Source: Elymus sibiricus (taxonomy: Eukaryota; Streptophyta; Magnoliopsida; Poales; Poaceae). Taken from it: a stretch of DNA of 64,000 nt. This document shows, in pieces, positions 1 to 11,541 of the stretch. The notes under the pieces were generated by a model. That model did no database searches, had not been told where the DNA came from, and worked only from the letters and a program-made list of their open reading frames with translations. The position numbers were made by a program, and so were the translations under genes. The stretch covers positions 196,658,195 to 196,722,194 of the forward strand of contig CM077664.1 of assembly GCA_039707655.1 (NCBI GenBank), in the 5' to 3' direction. Within the stretch, counting starts at the first letter, position 1. Each line of letters starts with the position of its first letter.

Positions 1-378
1 TCTCAAAATCCTGCAAAAAATCAACAACCACGAGGACTTGCCATACCAACCCAGAGACAACTGTTCTATGCTACAGTCAACAGTCAATCCGGATGGAGAC
101 CACTCAAGATTATCATCCCCAATCTTGTAGTTTTGCATATTATTAGCAGAATTCACATTAATAGAATTTATAGTAACATCATTGCAATCATGCTTTTCAA
201 TCAAGGAGCTGTCATGAATCACCTTATAAATTTCTTCTTCTAACACTTCATCACAATTTTCAGATTCATGATTTTCAAGCAAAACTTCATAGAGAAAATC
301 AAGACCACTCAAGTCACTAGCAATCGGTTCATTATAATTGGATCTTTTCAAAAGATTAACATGTGGATGAGGATCCAT
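1..378 (-). CDS. Partial ORF of unknown function (E1), first 126 codons
   Basis: Reading the minus strand from the ATG at 378 gives an open frame with no stop to the window edge. It encodes an acidic, Asn/Glu-rich protein and does not show the D-L-G-A protease or reverse transcriptase motifs. The stretch containing FLYEVLLENHESENC (about residues 31-45), followed by E/D-rich and N-rich segments, resembles the start of the 326-residue ORF in element C (LYDVFLENDGSENC) and its broken copy in D. I therefore place all four in one family. The function is unknown; a structural, gag-like role is only a guess. The ATG lies about 210 nt downstream of the PBS, as expected for a first ORF. Downstream of residue 100 the resemblance to the C/D protein fades. 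Confidence 0.6.
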   Translation of the reverse strand, partial: MDPHPHVNLLKRSNYNEPIASDLSGLDFLYEVLLENHESENCDEVLEEEIYKVIHDSSLIEKHDCNDVTINSINVNSANNMQNYKIGDDNLEWSPSGLTVDCSIEQLSLGWYGKSSWLLIFCRILR

Positions 379-591
379 AGTGATCCTAAATTTTTGTTTT
401 ACTTTCTGTTCTTGTGTGTTGACATGGCAATAAAAGCAAGCAAGCAAATAATTTTTTTTGTTTTTTTGTAAAAAAAAAATTAGAAGTGGGGGAGATGAAA
501 ATGAGAGGTAAATGCAAATGAAATGGCAAATAAAATAAATGCAAGTGAATGATAATTTGTGCGAAGGTACTTGGTAATTTTGATGATGTCT

Positions 592-608
592 CCCCGGCAA
601 CGGCGCCA
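592..608 (-). other. Primer-binding site, tRNA-Asp type (E1)
   Basis: The minus strand reads TGGCGCCGTTGCCGGGG, which is complementary to the 3' end of plant tRNA-Asp(GTC) including CCA, as I know that tRNA. It lies 11 nt inside the LTR end at 620. The tRNA-Asp PBS is characteristic of the Athila lineage of Gypsy elements. Confidence 0.85.
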
Positions 609-619
609 GAAATTCTTCC

Positions 620-2160
620 TGCTACTTGTAGTCTGCGTTGGTATTTCCCTGAAGAGGAGAGGATGATGCAGTATAGTAGAGATAAATATTTCCCTCAGTT
701 AAGAACCAAGGTTATCAATCCAGTAGGAAAACCAAGCAAAATTCCGTTAAGCGCACCTGCACACACAAGAGCAAACACTTGCACCCAACGCAAATAAGAG
801 GGTTGTCAATCCTCTTAGCGGTTATTTGCAAGGATTAAATCTTATCGAGGTAAATAGATAAACTAAAATACTAATTAAAATAAAAGTAAATAAATTGCAG
901 CAAGGTATTTTTAGGTTTTTAATATGATAAGATAGACACATGGGCCATAGTTTTCACTAGAGGCTTCTCTCTTGAGCACAGAAACATACGGTGGGTAAAC
1001 AAATTACTGTTGGGCAATTGATAGAAAAGCAAATAATTATGACAGATTCATGGCAATGATCATGTATATAGGCATCATGTCCGAGACAAGTAGACCGACT
1101 CCTGCCTGCATCTACTACTATTACTTCACTCATCGACCGCTATCTAGCATGCATCTAGAGTATTAAGTTAATAAAAATAGAGAGCAAGATGACATGATGT
1201 AGAGAACCAAATTCAAGCAATATGAATAAACCCTATCTTTTTATCCTTAATGACAACAATATAAATATGTGTCATGTCCCCTTCTGTCACTGGGATTGAG
1301 CACCGCAAGATTGAACCCATCACAAAGCACCTCTCCCATTGCAAGATAAATCAATCTAGTAGGCCAAACCAAATCGATAGATCGGAGAGAAATACAAAGA
1401 TATATTTAATCATGCATAAAAGAGTTCAGAGAAGACTCAAATATTTCTCATGAATAATCTGATCATAAACTCACAATTCATCGGATCCCAACAAACACAC
1501 CGCAAAAGAAGATTACATTGGATAGAACTCCAAGAACATCAAGGAGAACATGGTATTGAAGATCAAAGAGAGAGAAGAAGCCATCTAGCTACTAGCTATG
1601 GACCCGTAGGTCTGTGGTAAACTACTCACACATCATCGGAAGGACAGCAAGGTTGATGTAGAAGCCCTCCGTGATCGATTCCCCCTCCGGCAGAGTACCG
1701 GAAAAGGCCTCCAGATGGGATCGCGGAAGAACAGAGGCTTGCGGCGACGAAAAGGTTTTCTCTTCTGGCTCTCTGATGGTTTCCGAATATTTGTGAATTT
1801 ATAGGAGTGGAATTAGGTTAAACGGAGCCACGTGGGCCCCACAAGGCATCAGGGCGCGCCCCCTCGGGCCGCGCCCTGTTGCCTTGTGGAGGCTTCGCGA
1901 ACTTTCTGGCCTCCTCTCCAAGTGTCCAGGGCCTCTTTTGTCCAGAAAAAAATCTCCAAAAAGTTTTGTGGCATTTGGACTTCGTGTGGTACTGATTCTC
2001 TGAAAAGCCAAAAACAAGCAGAAAAAAGCAACTGGCACTTGGCACTAGGTTAATAGGTTAGTCCCCAAAAATGATATATAATTGCATATAAAAACATCCA
2101 AGATTGATACTATAATAGCATGGAACAATAAAAAATTATAGATACGTTGGCGACGTATCA
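620..2160 (-). repeat. 5' LTR of E1 (type-1 LTR, 1541 bp)
   Basis: On the minus strand it begins TGATACGTC at 2160 and ends in CA at 620, next to the PBS. A GC-rich inverted repeat occupies 1839-1889 (arms CCACAAGGCA and TGCCTTGTGG). A G-box-like CACGTGG is at 1829-1835, and a TATA-like CTATAAATTC reads on the minus strand at about 1795-1804. Together they look like the element's own promoter. The small ORFs in it overlap the inverted repeat on both strands and I do not regard them as genes. Confidence 0.9.
1839..1889. repeat. GC-rich inverted repeat (hairpin) in LTR
   Basis: The arms at 1839-1858 and 1870-1889 pair almost perfectly around a short C/G-rich loop. The same structure, with different but still pairing arm sequences, lies at the equivalent place in the LTRs of elements B, C, D, W1 and W2, always just upstream of the TATA-like site. 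Confidence 0.75.
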
Positions 2161-2363
2161 AGCGGTTCATAGAAGTTAACACATCGGACTTTAAGCCGAA
2201 TCGACACACTTCCGCGCATCATCCCTGCAAGGGACACGGGGGCACCTTAGAGTCCCCCCAGACCGGATTAAAGTTTTTGATCCCACCCACCCCCCACGTC
2301 GAGTATTGCCCAAGTAATTCGGGGCCTCCTGACATCTGGGATTTGATTTATATAAAATAGCTG

Positions 2364-2660
2364 GCCGATGAGACAGTTCGGCAGTTCTGGTTAAGGTTCC
2401 TGTTCATCAAGAACAAGATAACCGACTGCCCGGACGAGGAAGCATTCATGGCTTTCCGTCACAACTGTCACGATGAGGGTGTGCTAAACGCCCTCTCTTG
2501 GCGACGAGTTCATACTTTCTCAGAGCTCTAGGAACTGGTGTCGAAATTTTGCACCTTCGAAGATGCCTGGTTGGCTCCAAAATCAGCCCGCACAAGCAAC
2601 TCAAAGGAATACGACCTCGCACACGGGCAGCCATCAAAGCGCCGCATGCTAGCAGAGTCG
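2364..2660 (+). pseudogene. Gag fragment of Fatima-like element
   Basis: The plus frame starting at 2364 reads through ADETVRQFWLRFLFIKNKI and later FCTFEDAWLAPKS, a typical plant Gypsy gag core (Retrotrans_gag family). An in-frame TAG at 2529-2531 breaks it, and a short A-run near 2668 follows the fragment. Gag would have formed the capsid. Upstream sequence (2161-2363) is more gag/leader DNA with no open frame. E1 cuts off the N-terminal part. It is a clear pseudogene. Confidence 0.7.
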
Positions 2661-2676
2661 TTACGAAAAAAAAAAG

Positions 2677-4707
2677 ATGGCGTCCCCGACTATCCTTGAT
2701 GAACTACTGGATCAACCATGTCCTATACACTTCGTCAAGTCAAACGCGAATCCAACACACAGCCTTCGAGCTTGTTGGGTCATCAGGCAGGTGGCCAAAG
2801 GTGGCGAGTTTCTCCTAGCAAATAAGCCCACTATCAATTATGCCACAGACTCCTCAGACAAAGCCGAGGTCTTGATGATTTACCAGACATATGTATCCAA
2901 AAATCAAAGGAAAAGGGCTCTTCACGAGCTCGGCCCTGCCCAGATAAGCACACCTCGAGATGCGTGGTTAGATATGCCGATCACATTCGAGGAGCATGAT
3001 CAGCCGGTAGTCGACCTAAGCCGGTGCCCGTCCGCCCTGGTCCTTGACCCAATAGTGGACGGATGCCGGCTGCATAAAGTGCCGATGGACGGGGACAACA
3101 GTTTGAATCTCATCTATAAGGACACTCTGGAAAAGATGCAATTAGACACAACCCGCGTACAGCATAGCTTCATCACTTTCAAGGGAATCATCCCCGGAAA
3201 AGAGGCGCGATGTGAGGGAAAGATTACCCTCGACGTAGTCTTCGGCACTCCCGAGAACAATCAGTCCGAGGAGTTAACATTCCACGTCGTACCCTTCCGA
3301 AGTGGTTATCATGCCCTTTTAGGGCGGGAGGCATTCATAAAATTATGCGCCATACCTCATTATGGGTACATGAAATTAAAGATGCCGGGACCCAATGGAG
3401 TGATAACCGTCACAAGCAATCCAGAGAGGGAACTCATGGATGAAAATAAAACGGTTTCACTCGCCCTCGAATCGCTGGCGGAGGCCTTTGCAGCCGAAGA
3501 GTTGACGGCACTTCGGGCCACGGTCAATTCGGACGATGTCATTCTGGACAAGAGGTCTAAATCAACATCATTCAAACCAGCTGACGAAATTGTTAAATTT
3601 CAAGTACACCCAACGGACCCGAATAAAACGGCGTCCATTGGTGCGCAACTAGACCCAGAAATTGACGAAGCCCTTCGAAACTTCCTTTGGGAAAATTGGG
3701 ACATTTTCGCCTGGCATCCCTCAGATATGCCCGGCATCCCAAGAAACTTAGCTGAACACAGCTTGAACATTATTAAAGGATTTAAACCAGTCAAGCAAGC
3801 CCTTCGGCGATTCTCCGAGCCCAAGCGCCAAGCTATGGGGGAAGAATTGGCTAAGCTATTAGAGGCCGGATTCGTCCGCGAGACCAAACACCCTGAATGG
3901 CTGGCCAACCTGGTCATGGTACCAAAGAAGGATAAGTCCTGACGGCTTTGCATTGATTTCAAGGATGTCAACAAAGCCTGCCCTAAAGACCCCTTCCCAC
4001 TACCGTGCATCGACTAGATCATCGACGCCACGGCCGGACATGACTCTCTCTGCTTCCTGGACGCGTATTTGGGATATCATCAGATAAAATGAAGGAATCC
4101 AACCAGGAGGCAACAGCCTTTATAACACCCTATGGGCCGTTACTCAATGCCGTTCGGATTGAAAAATGCCAGCGCAACAAATTAATGCATGATCCAAACA
4201 TGCCTAGAAAAACACATTAGCAAAACAGCCGAGGCCTATGTCGACGACGTGGTTGTAAAAACCAGGGACGTCCTGCAGCTAGTACAGGACCTCGGCGAAA
4301 TATTTGTCAGTCTCCGGGTCTATCGCATAAAGCTGAATCCGGAGAAGTGCGTCTTCGGAGTACCGGCAGGTAAGCTGCTCGGATTCATTGTTTCCCATAG
4401 AGGAATTGAGGCTAACCCGGCAAAAATCCATGCTCTAGCCGCACTGGAAATACCCACTGAGCTCAAGCACGTCCAGAAACTCACTGGCTGCGTAGCCGCC
4501 CTCAGCCGCTTCATCTCTCAACTCGAGGAAACAACTTTACCACTTTACAAACTGCTGAAGCAAACAAAGAACTTCAAATGGACCAGTGAGGCAGGAGGTG
4601 CTCTAGAAGAAATTAAAAGGCTTCTTGCCACCAAACCCATATTGGCAGCACCAGGGATAGGTGAGCCCATGTTGCTATACATCTCAACAACAAACCAAGT
4701 GGTCAGT
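2677..4707 (+). pseudogene. Protease and reverse transcriptase of Fatima-like Gypsy element, broken
   Basis: The frame 2677-3942 holds a degenerate aspartic protease (VDGCRLHKVPMDGDNSLN; the usual catalytic DG motif is altered) and the start of Gypsy RT (DIFAWHPSDMPGIP, then GFVRETKHPEWLANLVMVPKK). It ends at a TGA at 3940-3942, after which the same frame continues as LCIDFKDVNKACPKD with a further TAG at 4015-4017 and a TGA near 4089. A frameshift near 4100-4190 leads into the frame at 4189, which carries the RT active site YVDD (4237-4248) and the connection to RNase H up to 4707, where element B interrupts it. RT, RNase H and integrase would have been needed for copying and insertion; none can be functional here. 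Confidence 0.85.
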
Positions 4708-6261
4708 TGCAACTTGTGAACTGCGTTGGGATTTCCCCGAAGAGGAGAGGATGATGTAGTACAGTAGAGATAAGTATTTCCCTCAGTTAAGAACCAAGGT
4801 TATCAATCCAGTAGGAGAACCACACAGAACCTCATTAGCAGCACCTACACACACAAAAGCAAACACTTGCACCCAACGCAAATAAGAGGGTTGTCAATCC
4901 CCTTAGTGGTCACTTGCAAGGATTAATTCTGATAGCGATAGATAGAAAAGTAAATTGCAAAAGAAAATAAAAGTAAATAAATTGCAGCAAGGTATTTTTG
5001 GATTTTAATATATGATAAAAGTAGACCCAGGGGCCATAGTTTTCACTAGAGGCTTCTCTCTCGAACACATAGCATACGGTGGGTAAACAAATTACTGTTG
5101 GGCAATTGATAGAAAAGCGCATAGTTATGGCGATATTCAAGGCAATGATCATGTATATAGGCATCACGTCTGAGACAACTAGACCGACTCCTTCCTGCAT
5201 CTACTACTATTACTCCACCCATCGACCGCTATCCAGCATGCATCTAGGGTATTAAGTATAAAACAGAGTAACGTCTTAAGCAAGATGACATGATGTAGAC
5301 AAAGTAAACTCAAGCAATATGATTAAACCCCATCTTTTTATCCTTAATGGCAATAATACAAATATGTGTCTTGTCCCTTTCTGTTACTGGGATATAGAAC
5401 ACCGCAAGATTGAACCCATCACAAAGCACCTCTCCCATTGCAAGATAAATCAATCTAGTTGGCCAAACCAAACGGATAGATCAGAGAGAAATACAAAGCT
5501 ATAACAATCATGCATAAAAGAGTTCAGAGAAGACTCAAATATTTCTCATGAATAATCTGATCATAAACCCACAATTCATCGGATCCCAACAAACACACTG
5601 CAAAAGAAGATTACATCGAATAGAACTCCAAGAACATCGAGGAGAAAATGGTATTGAAGATCAAAGAGAGAGAAGAAGCCATCTAGCTACTAGCTATGGA
5701 CCCGTAGGTCTGTGGTAAACTGCTCACACATCATCGGAAGGGCGTCAAGGTTGATGAAGAAGCCCTTCGTGATCGATTCCCCCTCCGGCAGAGTACCAGA
5801 AAAGGCCTCCAGATGGGATCACGGAAAAACAGAGGCTTGCAGTGGCAGAAAGGTTTTCTCTTCTGTCTTTCTGGTATATTGTGAATATTTGGGAATTTAT
5901 AGCGCTAGAATTAGGTTAAGAGGTACCACGAGGGGCCCACAAGCCTGGGGGGCACGCCTACCCCCCTGGACGCGCCTTCCGAGCTTGTCGCTCCCTCGTG
6001 ACTCGTCGGGTCTTCTCCCGAACCTTCTAGGGTCTCTCTTGGTCCAGAAAAAATTAATCCAAAGTTTTTTCTTCGTTTGGACTCTGTTTGATATTGATTT
6101 TCTGTAAAGTCAAAAACAAGCAAAAAACAGCAAATGGCACTGGGCACTAGGTTAATAGGTTAGTCCCAAAAAATGATATATAATTGCATATAAAACATCC
6201 AAGATTGATACTATAATAGCATGGAACAATCAAAAATTATAGATATGTTGGAGACGTATCA
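4708..6261 (-). repeat. 3' LTR of B (type-1 LTR, 1554 bp)
   Basis: It begins TG at 4708 and ends ...GACGTATCA at 6261 on the plus strand. The adjacent sequence at 6262-6276 reads on the minus strand as the PPT, AAGCTTGGGGATGC. It is closely similar to the E1 LTR throughout. It marks the left (3') end of a minus-strand element inserted in Fatima RT/RNase H. Confidence 0.88.
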
Positions 6262-9094
6262 AGCATCCCCAAGCTTTATTCCTGCTCGTCCCCGGGTAGG
6301 TAAATGATAAAAATAGAATTTTTGATGTGGAATGCTACCTAACATGTTCATCATGTAATTCTCTTTTACGGTATGAATATTAAGATCAGAATGATTCAAA
6401 GCAATAGTCTATAATTTGATATAAAGACATCAATACTCAGGCATACTAACAAACAATCATGCCTTTCAAAAAAAATGCTAAAGAAAGTTATTCCTACAAA
6501 ATCATACAATCCTGTCATGCTCCATGTTCTTAACACAAAGTATTTATCATGCACTACCCCGATGACAAGACGAGAAATTGGTTCATACTTTTTAATGCGC
6601 TTCAACTTTTCAACCCCCACGCAATACATGGGCGCAAGCCATGGATATAGCACTATGGGTGGAATAGAGTGATCATAGAGATTAATAAGGGAAAGTCAAA
6701 AAGAAGAAGATAGTCTCACATCGACGCGGCTAATCAACAGGCTATGGAGATGCCCATCAATTGATGTCAATGCGAGGAGTAGGGATTGCCATGGAACGGA
6801 TGCACTAAGAGCTATAAGTGTATGAAAGCTCAAAAATAAAAACTAAGTGGGTGTGCATCCAACTTGCTTGCTCATGAAGACCTCGGGCATTTGAGGAAGC
6901 CCATCATTGGAATATACAAGCCAAGTTCTATAATGAAAAATTCCAACTAGTATATGAAAGTGACAACATAGGAGACTCTCTATATGAAAAACATAGTGCT
7001 ACTTTGAAGCACAAGTGTGGAAAAGGATAGTAACATTGCCCCTTCTCTCTTTTTCTCTCATTTTTTTGGTGGGCTCTTTTTGGCCTCTCTTTTTTTCTCT
7101 ATTTTTTTATTTTATTTATTTCCTCACTGGGACAATGCTCTAATAATGATGGTCATCACACTTCTATTTACTTATAGCTCAAAATTACAACTCGGTACTA
7201 GAACAAATATGACTCTATATGAGTGCCTCTGGTAGTGTACCAGGATGTGCAATGATGCTAGCGTAACATGTACGAAAATGATGAACGGTGGCTGTGCCAC
7301 AAATACTATGTCAACTATATGATCATGCAAAGCAATATGACAATGATGATGTGTGTCATATAAACAGAGCGGTGGAAGTTGCATGGCAATATATCTCGGA
7401 ATGGCTATGGAAATGCCATAATAGGTAGGTATGGTGGTTGTTTTGAGGAAGATATAAAGAGGCTTATGTGTGATAGAGCGTATCATATCACGGGGTTTGG
7501 ATGCACCGGCGAAGTTTGCACCGACTCTCGAGGTGAGAAAATGCAATGCACGGTACCGAAGAGGCTAACAAATTGCGGAAATGTGAGAGTGCGTATGATC
7601 CATGGACTCACATTAGTCATAAAGAACTCACATACTTATTGCGAAAGTTTATTAGCCCTCAAAGCAAAGTACTACTACGCATGCCCCTAGGGGGAGGTTG
7701 GTAGGAGTTAACCATCGCACGCCCCCGACCGCCACGCAAAGGAAGACAATCAATAATAAATCATGCTCCAACTTCTTAGCCTAACGAAAGACCATACGTG
7801 CATGCTTCGGGAATCACAAACCTTAACACCAATATCCTTACTAAACCACAATTATCCACTAGTACCTCTCACATATTACCATCTTAATATCGCAAAACTA
7901 TTGCAAGGAATCAAACTTATCATATTCAGTGATCTACATGAAAGTTTTTATTATATCCCTCTTGAATACCTATCATATTAGGACCAAATTCATAACCCGT
8001 GCATATTACCATTACTATTTATTAGACTCTCAAAAAGATATAAGTGAAGCATGAGAGTGCAACTATTTCTTTAAAATATAACCACCGCCGTGCTCTAAAA
8101 GATATAAGTGAAGCACTATAGCAACTGCCTAGCTCAAAAGATATAAGTGAAGCACATAGAGTATTCTAACAAAATCACAAAAAATGTGTGTCCCTCTCAA
8201 AAAGGTGTGTGCAGCAAAGATGATTGTGGAAAACTAAAAAGCAAACAAAGAAAAGAAAACTATGACACAAGACGCTCCAAGTAAAACACATATCATGTGA
8301 TGAATAAAAATATAGCTCCAAGATATATACCGATAGATTGTAGACGAAAAAGGGGATGCCATCCGGGGCATCCCCAAGCTTAGACGCTTGGGTATTCCTT
8401 GAATATTACCTTGGGGTGCCTTGGGCATCCCCAGGCTTAGGGTCTTGCCGCTCCTTATTCCTTCATCCATCGTGGTCTCACCCAAAACTTGAAAACTTCA
8501 GCACACACAAAACTCAACAGAAACCTCGTGAGATCCGTTAGTATAACAAACAAATCTTAAAATTTAGGTACTTTTATAAATTGATTCATATTTAATATTG
8601 ACATAATGCTACTGCACTCCAACTTCCCCATGGCTTATACCCCCCGATACAATCCATAGATTCATCAAAATAAGCAAACTATGCAACAAAAACAGAATCT
8701 GTCTAAAACAGAACAGTCTGTAAAGATCTATTTAAAAGCCATACTTCTGTAACTCGAAAAAAAATTAAAAATTAGTAAAACATAAACAATTCATATACCA
8801 ATACTATGTGAAAAATTCAGAATTTTATCACTCTCCAGTACAGAATGAAAATTCCAGCACTGGACTCAAAACTTTCTGTTTTCAAACAGCATCAATTATA
8901 CTATCATCCAAATCATCCCAAAGGCATTACTTGGCACAAAAACTAATTAAAAGATAAAAATACAACCATAACAGAAGCTACAATTTTGTAAACTCACAAA
9001 ACAGAAATAAAAAGCAAAATTTTAAGATACATATTGGGTTGCCTCCCAACAAGCGCTATTGTTTTATGCCCCTAGCTAGGCATAATGCATAGTT
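6262..9094 (-). other. Non-coding internal region of B (3' side)
   Basis: About 2.8 kb without a credible ORF. Beginning at the PPT (6262-6276) it holds T-rich tracts (7030-7110) and three copies of a motif whose sense strand is TGCTTCACTTATATCTTT (8034-8051, 8098-8115, 8137-8154). A hairpin-rich stretch at 8355-8450 repeats the PPT-like GCATCCCCAAGCTT. The inverted repeat TTGGGTTGCCTCCCAA is at 9034-9049, shortly after the ORF stop. Parts match the equivalent regions of C and D although the ORFs differ. Confidence 0.7.
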
Positions 9095-9982
9095 TCAAGT
9101 ATTGTCATCCTTCATTCCCAAATCCTTTTTAATCAAATCTTCCAAAACTTTTCTCATTAATTCTCTACTTTCATGCTCTTCTTTTCTAGTAGGGGAGCTT
9201 AAATACTTGAAGGGACTTTGATTTGTGACTTTAACATTCATAACTTCAAACTCAGAATTATCACCATAAACATCCTCATACAAAACATGTATCTCATCAT
9301 CAATTGGATCTCTAGCCATACCTTCAAACCATTCCTCACTAAATCTCTCATCAATTCCTTTATTAATCCATTCAAATTTATCACAAGCGTTATAGTACAA
9401 AGTTTTAATTATTTCAGCATAGGGAACTCTTCTCCTAATATTTTCTCCATAAGCAAAATAATCCTTAGATTTCAACCTACGTATAGTGTCTTTATCATGA
9501 AGAATTTCCTCTATAGGCGGACGCTCAAAATCTATTCTATAGAAAGAAAAAATCTCCCTAGCTTCTTTAATTATATAGTCAAATTCATGCATAAGGATAA
9601 TTGTAGCAATCTTTTTAATTCTAGGATTATGGATATTGGGAAGCGCATAAAATATCTTTTGTAACGCGGGGTGAATGTGCAAAAAAATTCGTTCTAACTT
9701 AACCACAAGCATAGCAATAGCATCCAAATAGCAATTTGTTTTATCAAGAATAGACTCTTTAATTATGGGTATGACTCCCGCATAATTGAAAAATTCTTGC
9801 ACAACATTTTTACCAATAATATTACCGCTGCCCACATGATAGACTTTAGTTTTAAAAATGGGTGAAGCTTTGTCCTCACGAGGATCGTGATTAATATCAA
9901 AAGACTTAAATTTTTCCTCAAGAGACTCATTAATACTACCCTCACTAGCACTTTCCACAATAACTTTTTCAAACCCAGACAT
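9095..9982 (-). CDS. Unknown 295-residue protein of element B, intact
   Basis: I chose the ATG at 9982 (MSGFEKVIVES), the first true ATG of the frame; the open frame upstream runs into the leader and PBS and has no ATG start I trust. The frame is uninterrupted for 295 codons. The protein is rich in Glu, Lys and Ile, without zinc knuckle, protease DSG/DLGA, YVDD or DDE motifs. The middle (about residues 60-200) looks helical, and the C-terminus is strongly charged (RKEEHESRELMRKVLEDLIKKDLG). It is the only ORF of the element, about 170 nt downstream of the PBS, so it may play a gag-like structural role, but I recognise no family. It does not resemble the ORFs of E1, C or D although the LTRs of E1 and B are of one type. 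Confidence 0.6.
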   Translation of the reverse strand: MSGFEKVIVESASEGSINESLEEKFKSFDINHDPREDKASPIFKTKVYHVGSGNIIGKNVVQEFFNYAGVIPIIKESILDKTNCYLDAIAMLVVKLERIFLHIHPALQKIFYALPNIHNPRIKKIATIILMHEFDYIIKEAREIFSFYRIDFERPPIEEILHDKDTIRRLKSKDYFAYGENIRRRVPYAEIIKTLYYNACDKFEWINKGIDERFSEEWFEGMARDPIDDEIHVLYEDVYGDNSEFEVMNVKVTNQSPFKYLSSPTRKEEHESRELMRKVLEDLIKKDLGMKDDNT

Positions 9983-10153
9983 GAAGGCAAAGCAAGCAAA
10001 CAAGCAAATAAAAATATTTTTGTGTTTTTGTAAAATTGTTTTAGAACTGGGGGAGATGAAAACGAGAGGCAAATGCAAATAAAAGTCAAATGAAAATAAG
10101 AGCAAGTAGATGATAGTTTGTGCGAAGGTACTTGATAGGTTTTGGTGATGTCT

Positions 10154-10170
10154 CCCCGGCAACGGCGCCA
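10154..10170 (-). other. Primer-binding site, tRNA-Asp type (B)
   Basis: The minus strand reads TGGCGCCGTTGCCGGGG, a full 17-nt match to the tRNA-Asp 3' end. It is 11 nt from the LTR start at 10182. Confidence 0.85.
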
Positions 10171-10181
10171 GAAATTCTTCC

Positions 10182-11541
10182 TGCTACTTGTGAACTGTGT
10201 TGGGATTTCCCTGAAGAGGAGAGGATGATGCAGCACAGTAGAGATAAGTATTTCCCTTAGTTAAGAACCAAGGTTATCAATCTAGTAGGAGAACCACACA
10301 GAACCTCGTTAGCAGCACCTACACTCACAAAAGCAAACACTTGCACCCAACGCAAATAACTTCTCTCTCGAACACATAGCATACGGTGGGTAAACAAATT
10401 ACTGTTGGGCAATTAATAGAAAAGCGCATAGTTATGGCGATATTCAAGGCAATGATCATGTATATAGGCATCACGTCCGAGACAAGTAGACCGACTCTTG
10501 TCTGCATCTACTACTATTACTCCACCCATCAACCACTATCCAGCATGCATCTAGGGTATTAAGTATAAAACAGAGTAACGCCTTAAGCAAGATGACATGA
10601 TGTAGACAAAGTAAACTCAAGCAATATGATTAAACCCCATCTTTTTATCCTTAATGGCAATAATTCAAATACGTGTCTTGTCCCTTTCTATCACCGGGAT
10701 ATAGAACACCACAAGATTGAACCCATCACAAAGCACCTCTCCCATTGCAAGATAAATCAATCTAATTGGCCAAACCAAACGGATAGATCGGAGAGAAATA
10801 CAAAGCTATAACAATCATGCATAAAAGAGTTCAGAGAAGACTCAAATATTTCTCATGAATAATCTGATCATAAACCCATAATTCATCAGATCCCAACAAA
10901 CACACCTTAAAAGAAGATTACATCGAATAGAACTCCAAGAACATCGAGGAGAACATGGTATTGAAGATCAAAGAGAGAGAAGAATCCATCTAGCTACTAG
11001 CGATGGACCCGCAGGTCTGTGGTAAACTACTCACACATCATCGAAAGGGCAGCAAGGTTGATGAAGAAGCCCTCCGTGATCGATTCCCCCTCCGGCAGAG
11101 TACCAGAAAAGGCCTCCAGATGGGATCGCGGAAGAACAGAGGCTTGCGGCGGCGGAAAGGTTTTCTCTTCTGTCTTTCTGGAATATTGGGAATTAGGTCA
11201 AGAGGTGCCACGTGGGGCCCACAAGCCTGGGGGGCGCCTACCCCCCTGGGCGCGCCTCCCGAGCTTGTCCCTCCCTCGTGACTCGTCTGGTCTTCTCCCG
11301 AATCTTCTAGGGTCTCTCTTGGTCCAGAAAAAATTAATCCAAAGTTTTTTCTTTGTTTGGACTCCGTTTGATATTGATTTTCTGTAAAGCCAAAAACAAG
11401 CAAAAAACAGCAAATGGCAATGGGCACTAGGTTAATAGGTTAGTCCCAAAAAATGATATATAATTGCATATAAAACATCCAAGATTGATACTATAATAGC
11501 ATGGAACAATCAAAAATTATAGATACGTTGGAGACGTATCA
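10182..11541 (-). repeat. Shared middle LTR of B, internally deleted (1360 bp)
   Basis: It starts at TG next to the PBS side and ends ...GACGTATCA, immediately followed by a PPT (11543-11556, minus strand). It therefore serves as 5' LTR for the left internal domain and 3' LTR for the right one. Compared with 4708-6261 it lacks about 190 bp at about 10357, where cgcaaataa joins directly to cttctctctcg. Confidence 0.88.

Larger units (their letters stand above)
1..2160 (-). mobile_element. E1: minus-strand non-autonomous LTR element, 5' end only
   Basis: The right end is a full LTR (620-2160). It is followed leftwards by a tRNA-Asp-type PBS (592-608), a purine-rich leader and the start of an ORF that runs off the window. 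This order means the element reads right to left, so this is its 5' LTR. It interrupts the gag region of the Fatima-type element at 2160/2161. The expected right TSD would be agcgg (2161-2165); the left copy is outside the window. The LTR is the same type as in element B, but the ORF is related to that of elements C and D. Confidence 0.85.

Noticed and set aside
592..608. A tRNA-Asp gene fragment
   Set aside because: Only the last 17-18 nt are present, always 10-11 nt from an LTR, as expected of a primer-binding site.
1832..2053. 73-residue plus-strand ORF and overlapping minus-strand ORFs in the E1 LTR
   Set aside because: They are open on both strands because of the inverted repeat and are not conserved in the B LTR.
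9983..10162. A longer N-terminus for the ORF of B (355 residues)
   Set aside because: The extension starts at a TTG inside the PBS and crosses the leader; the first ATG in frame is at 9982.
10182..11541. The middle LTR of B as an independent solo LTR insertion
   Set aside because: PBS-side and PPT-side sequences flank it directly, without a TSD, so it is part of a tandem element.
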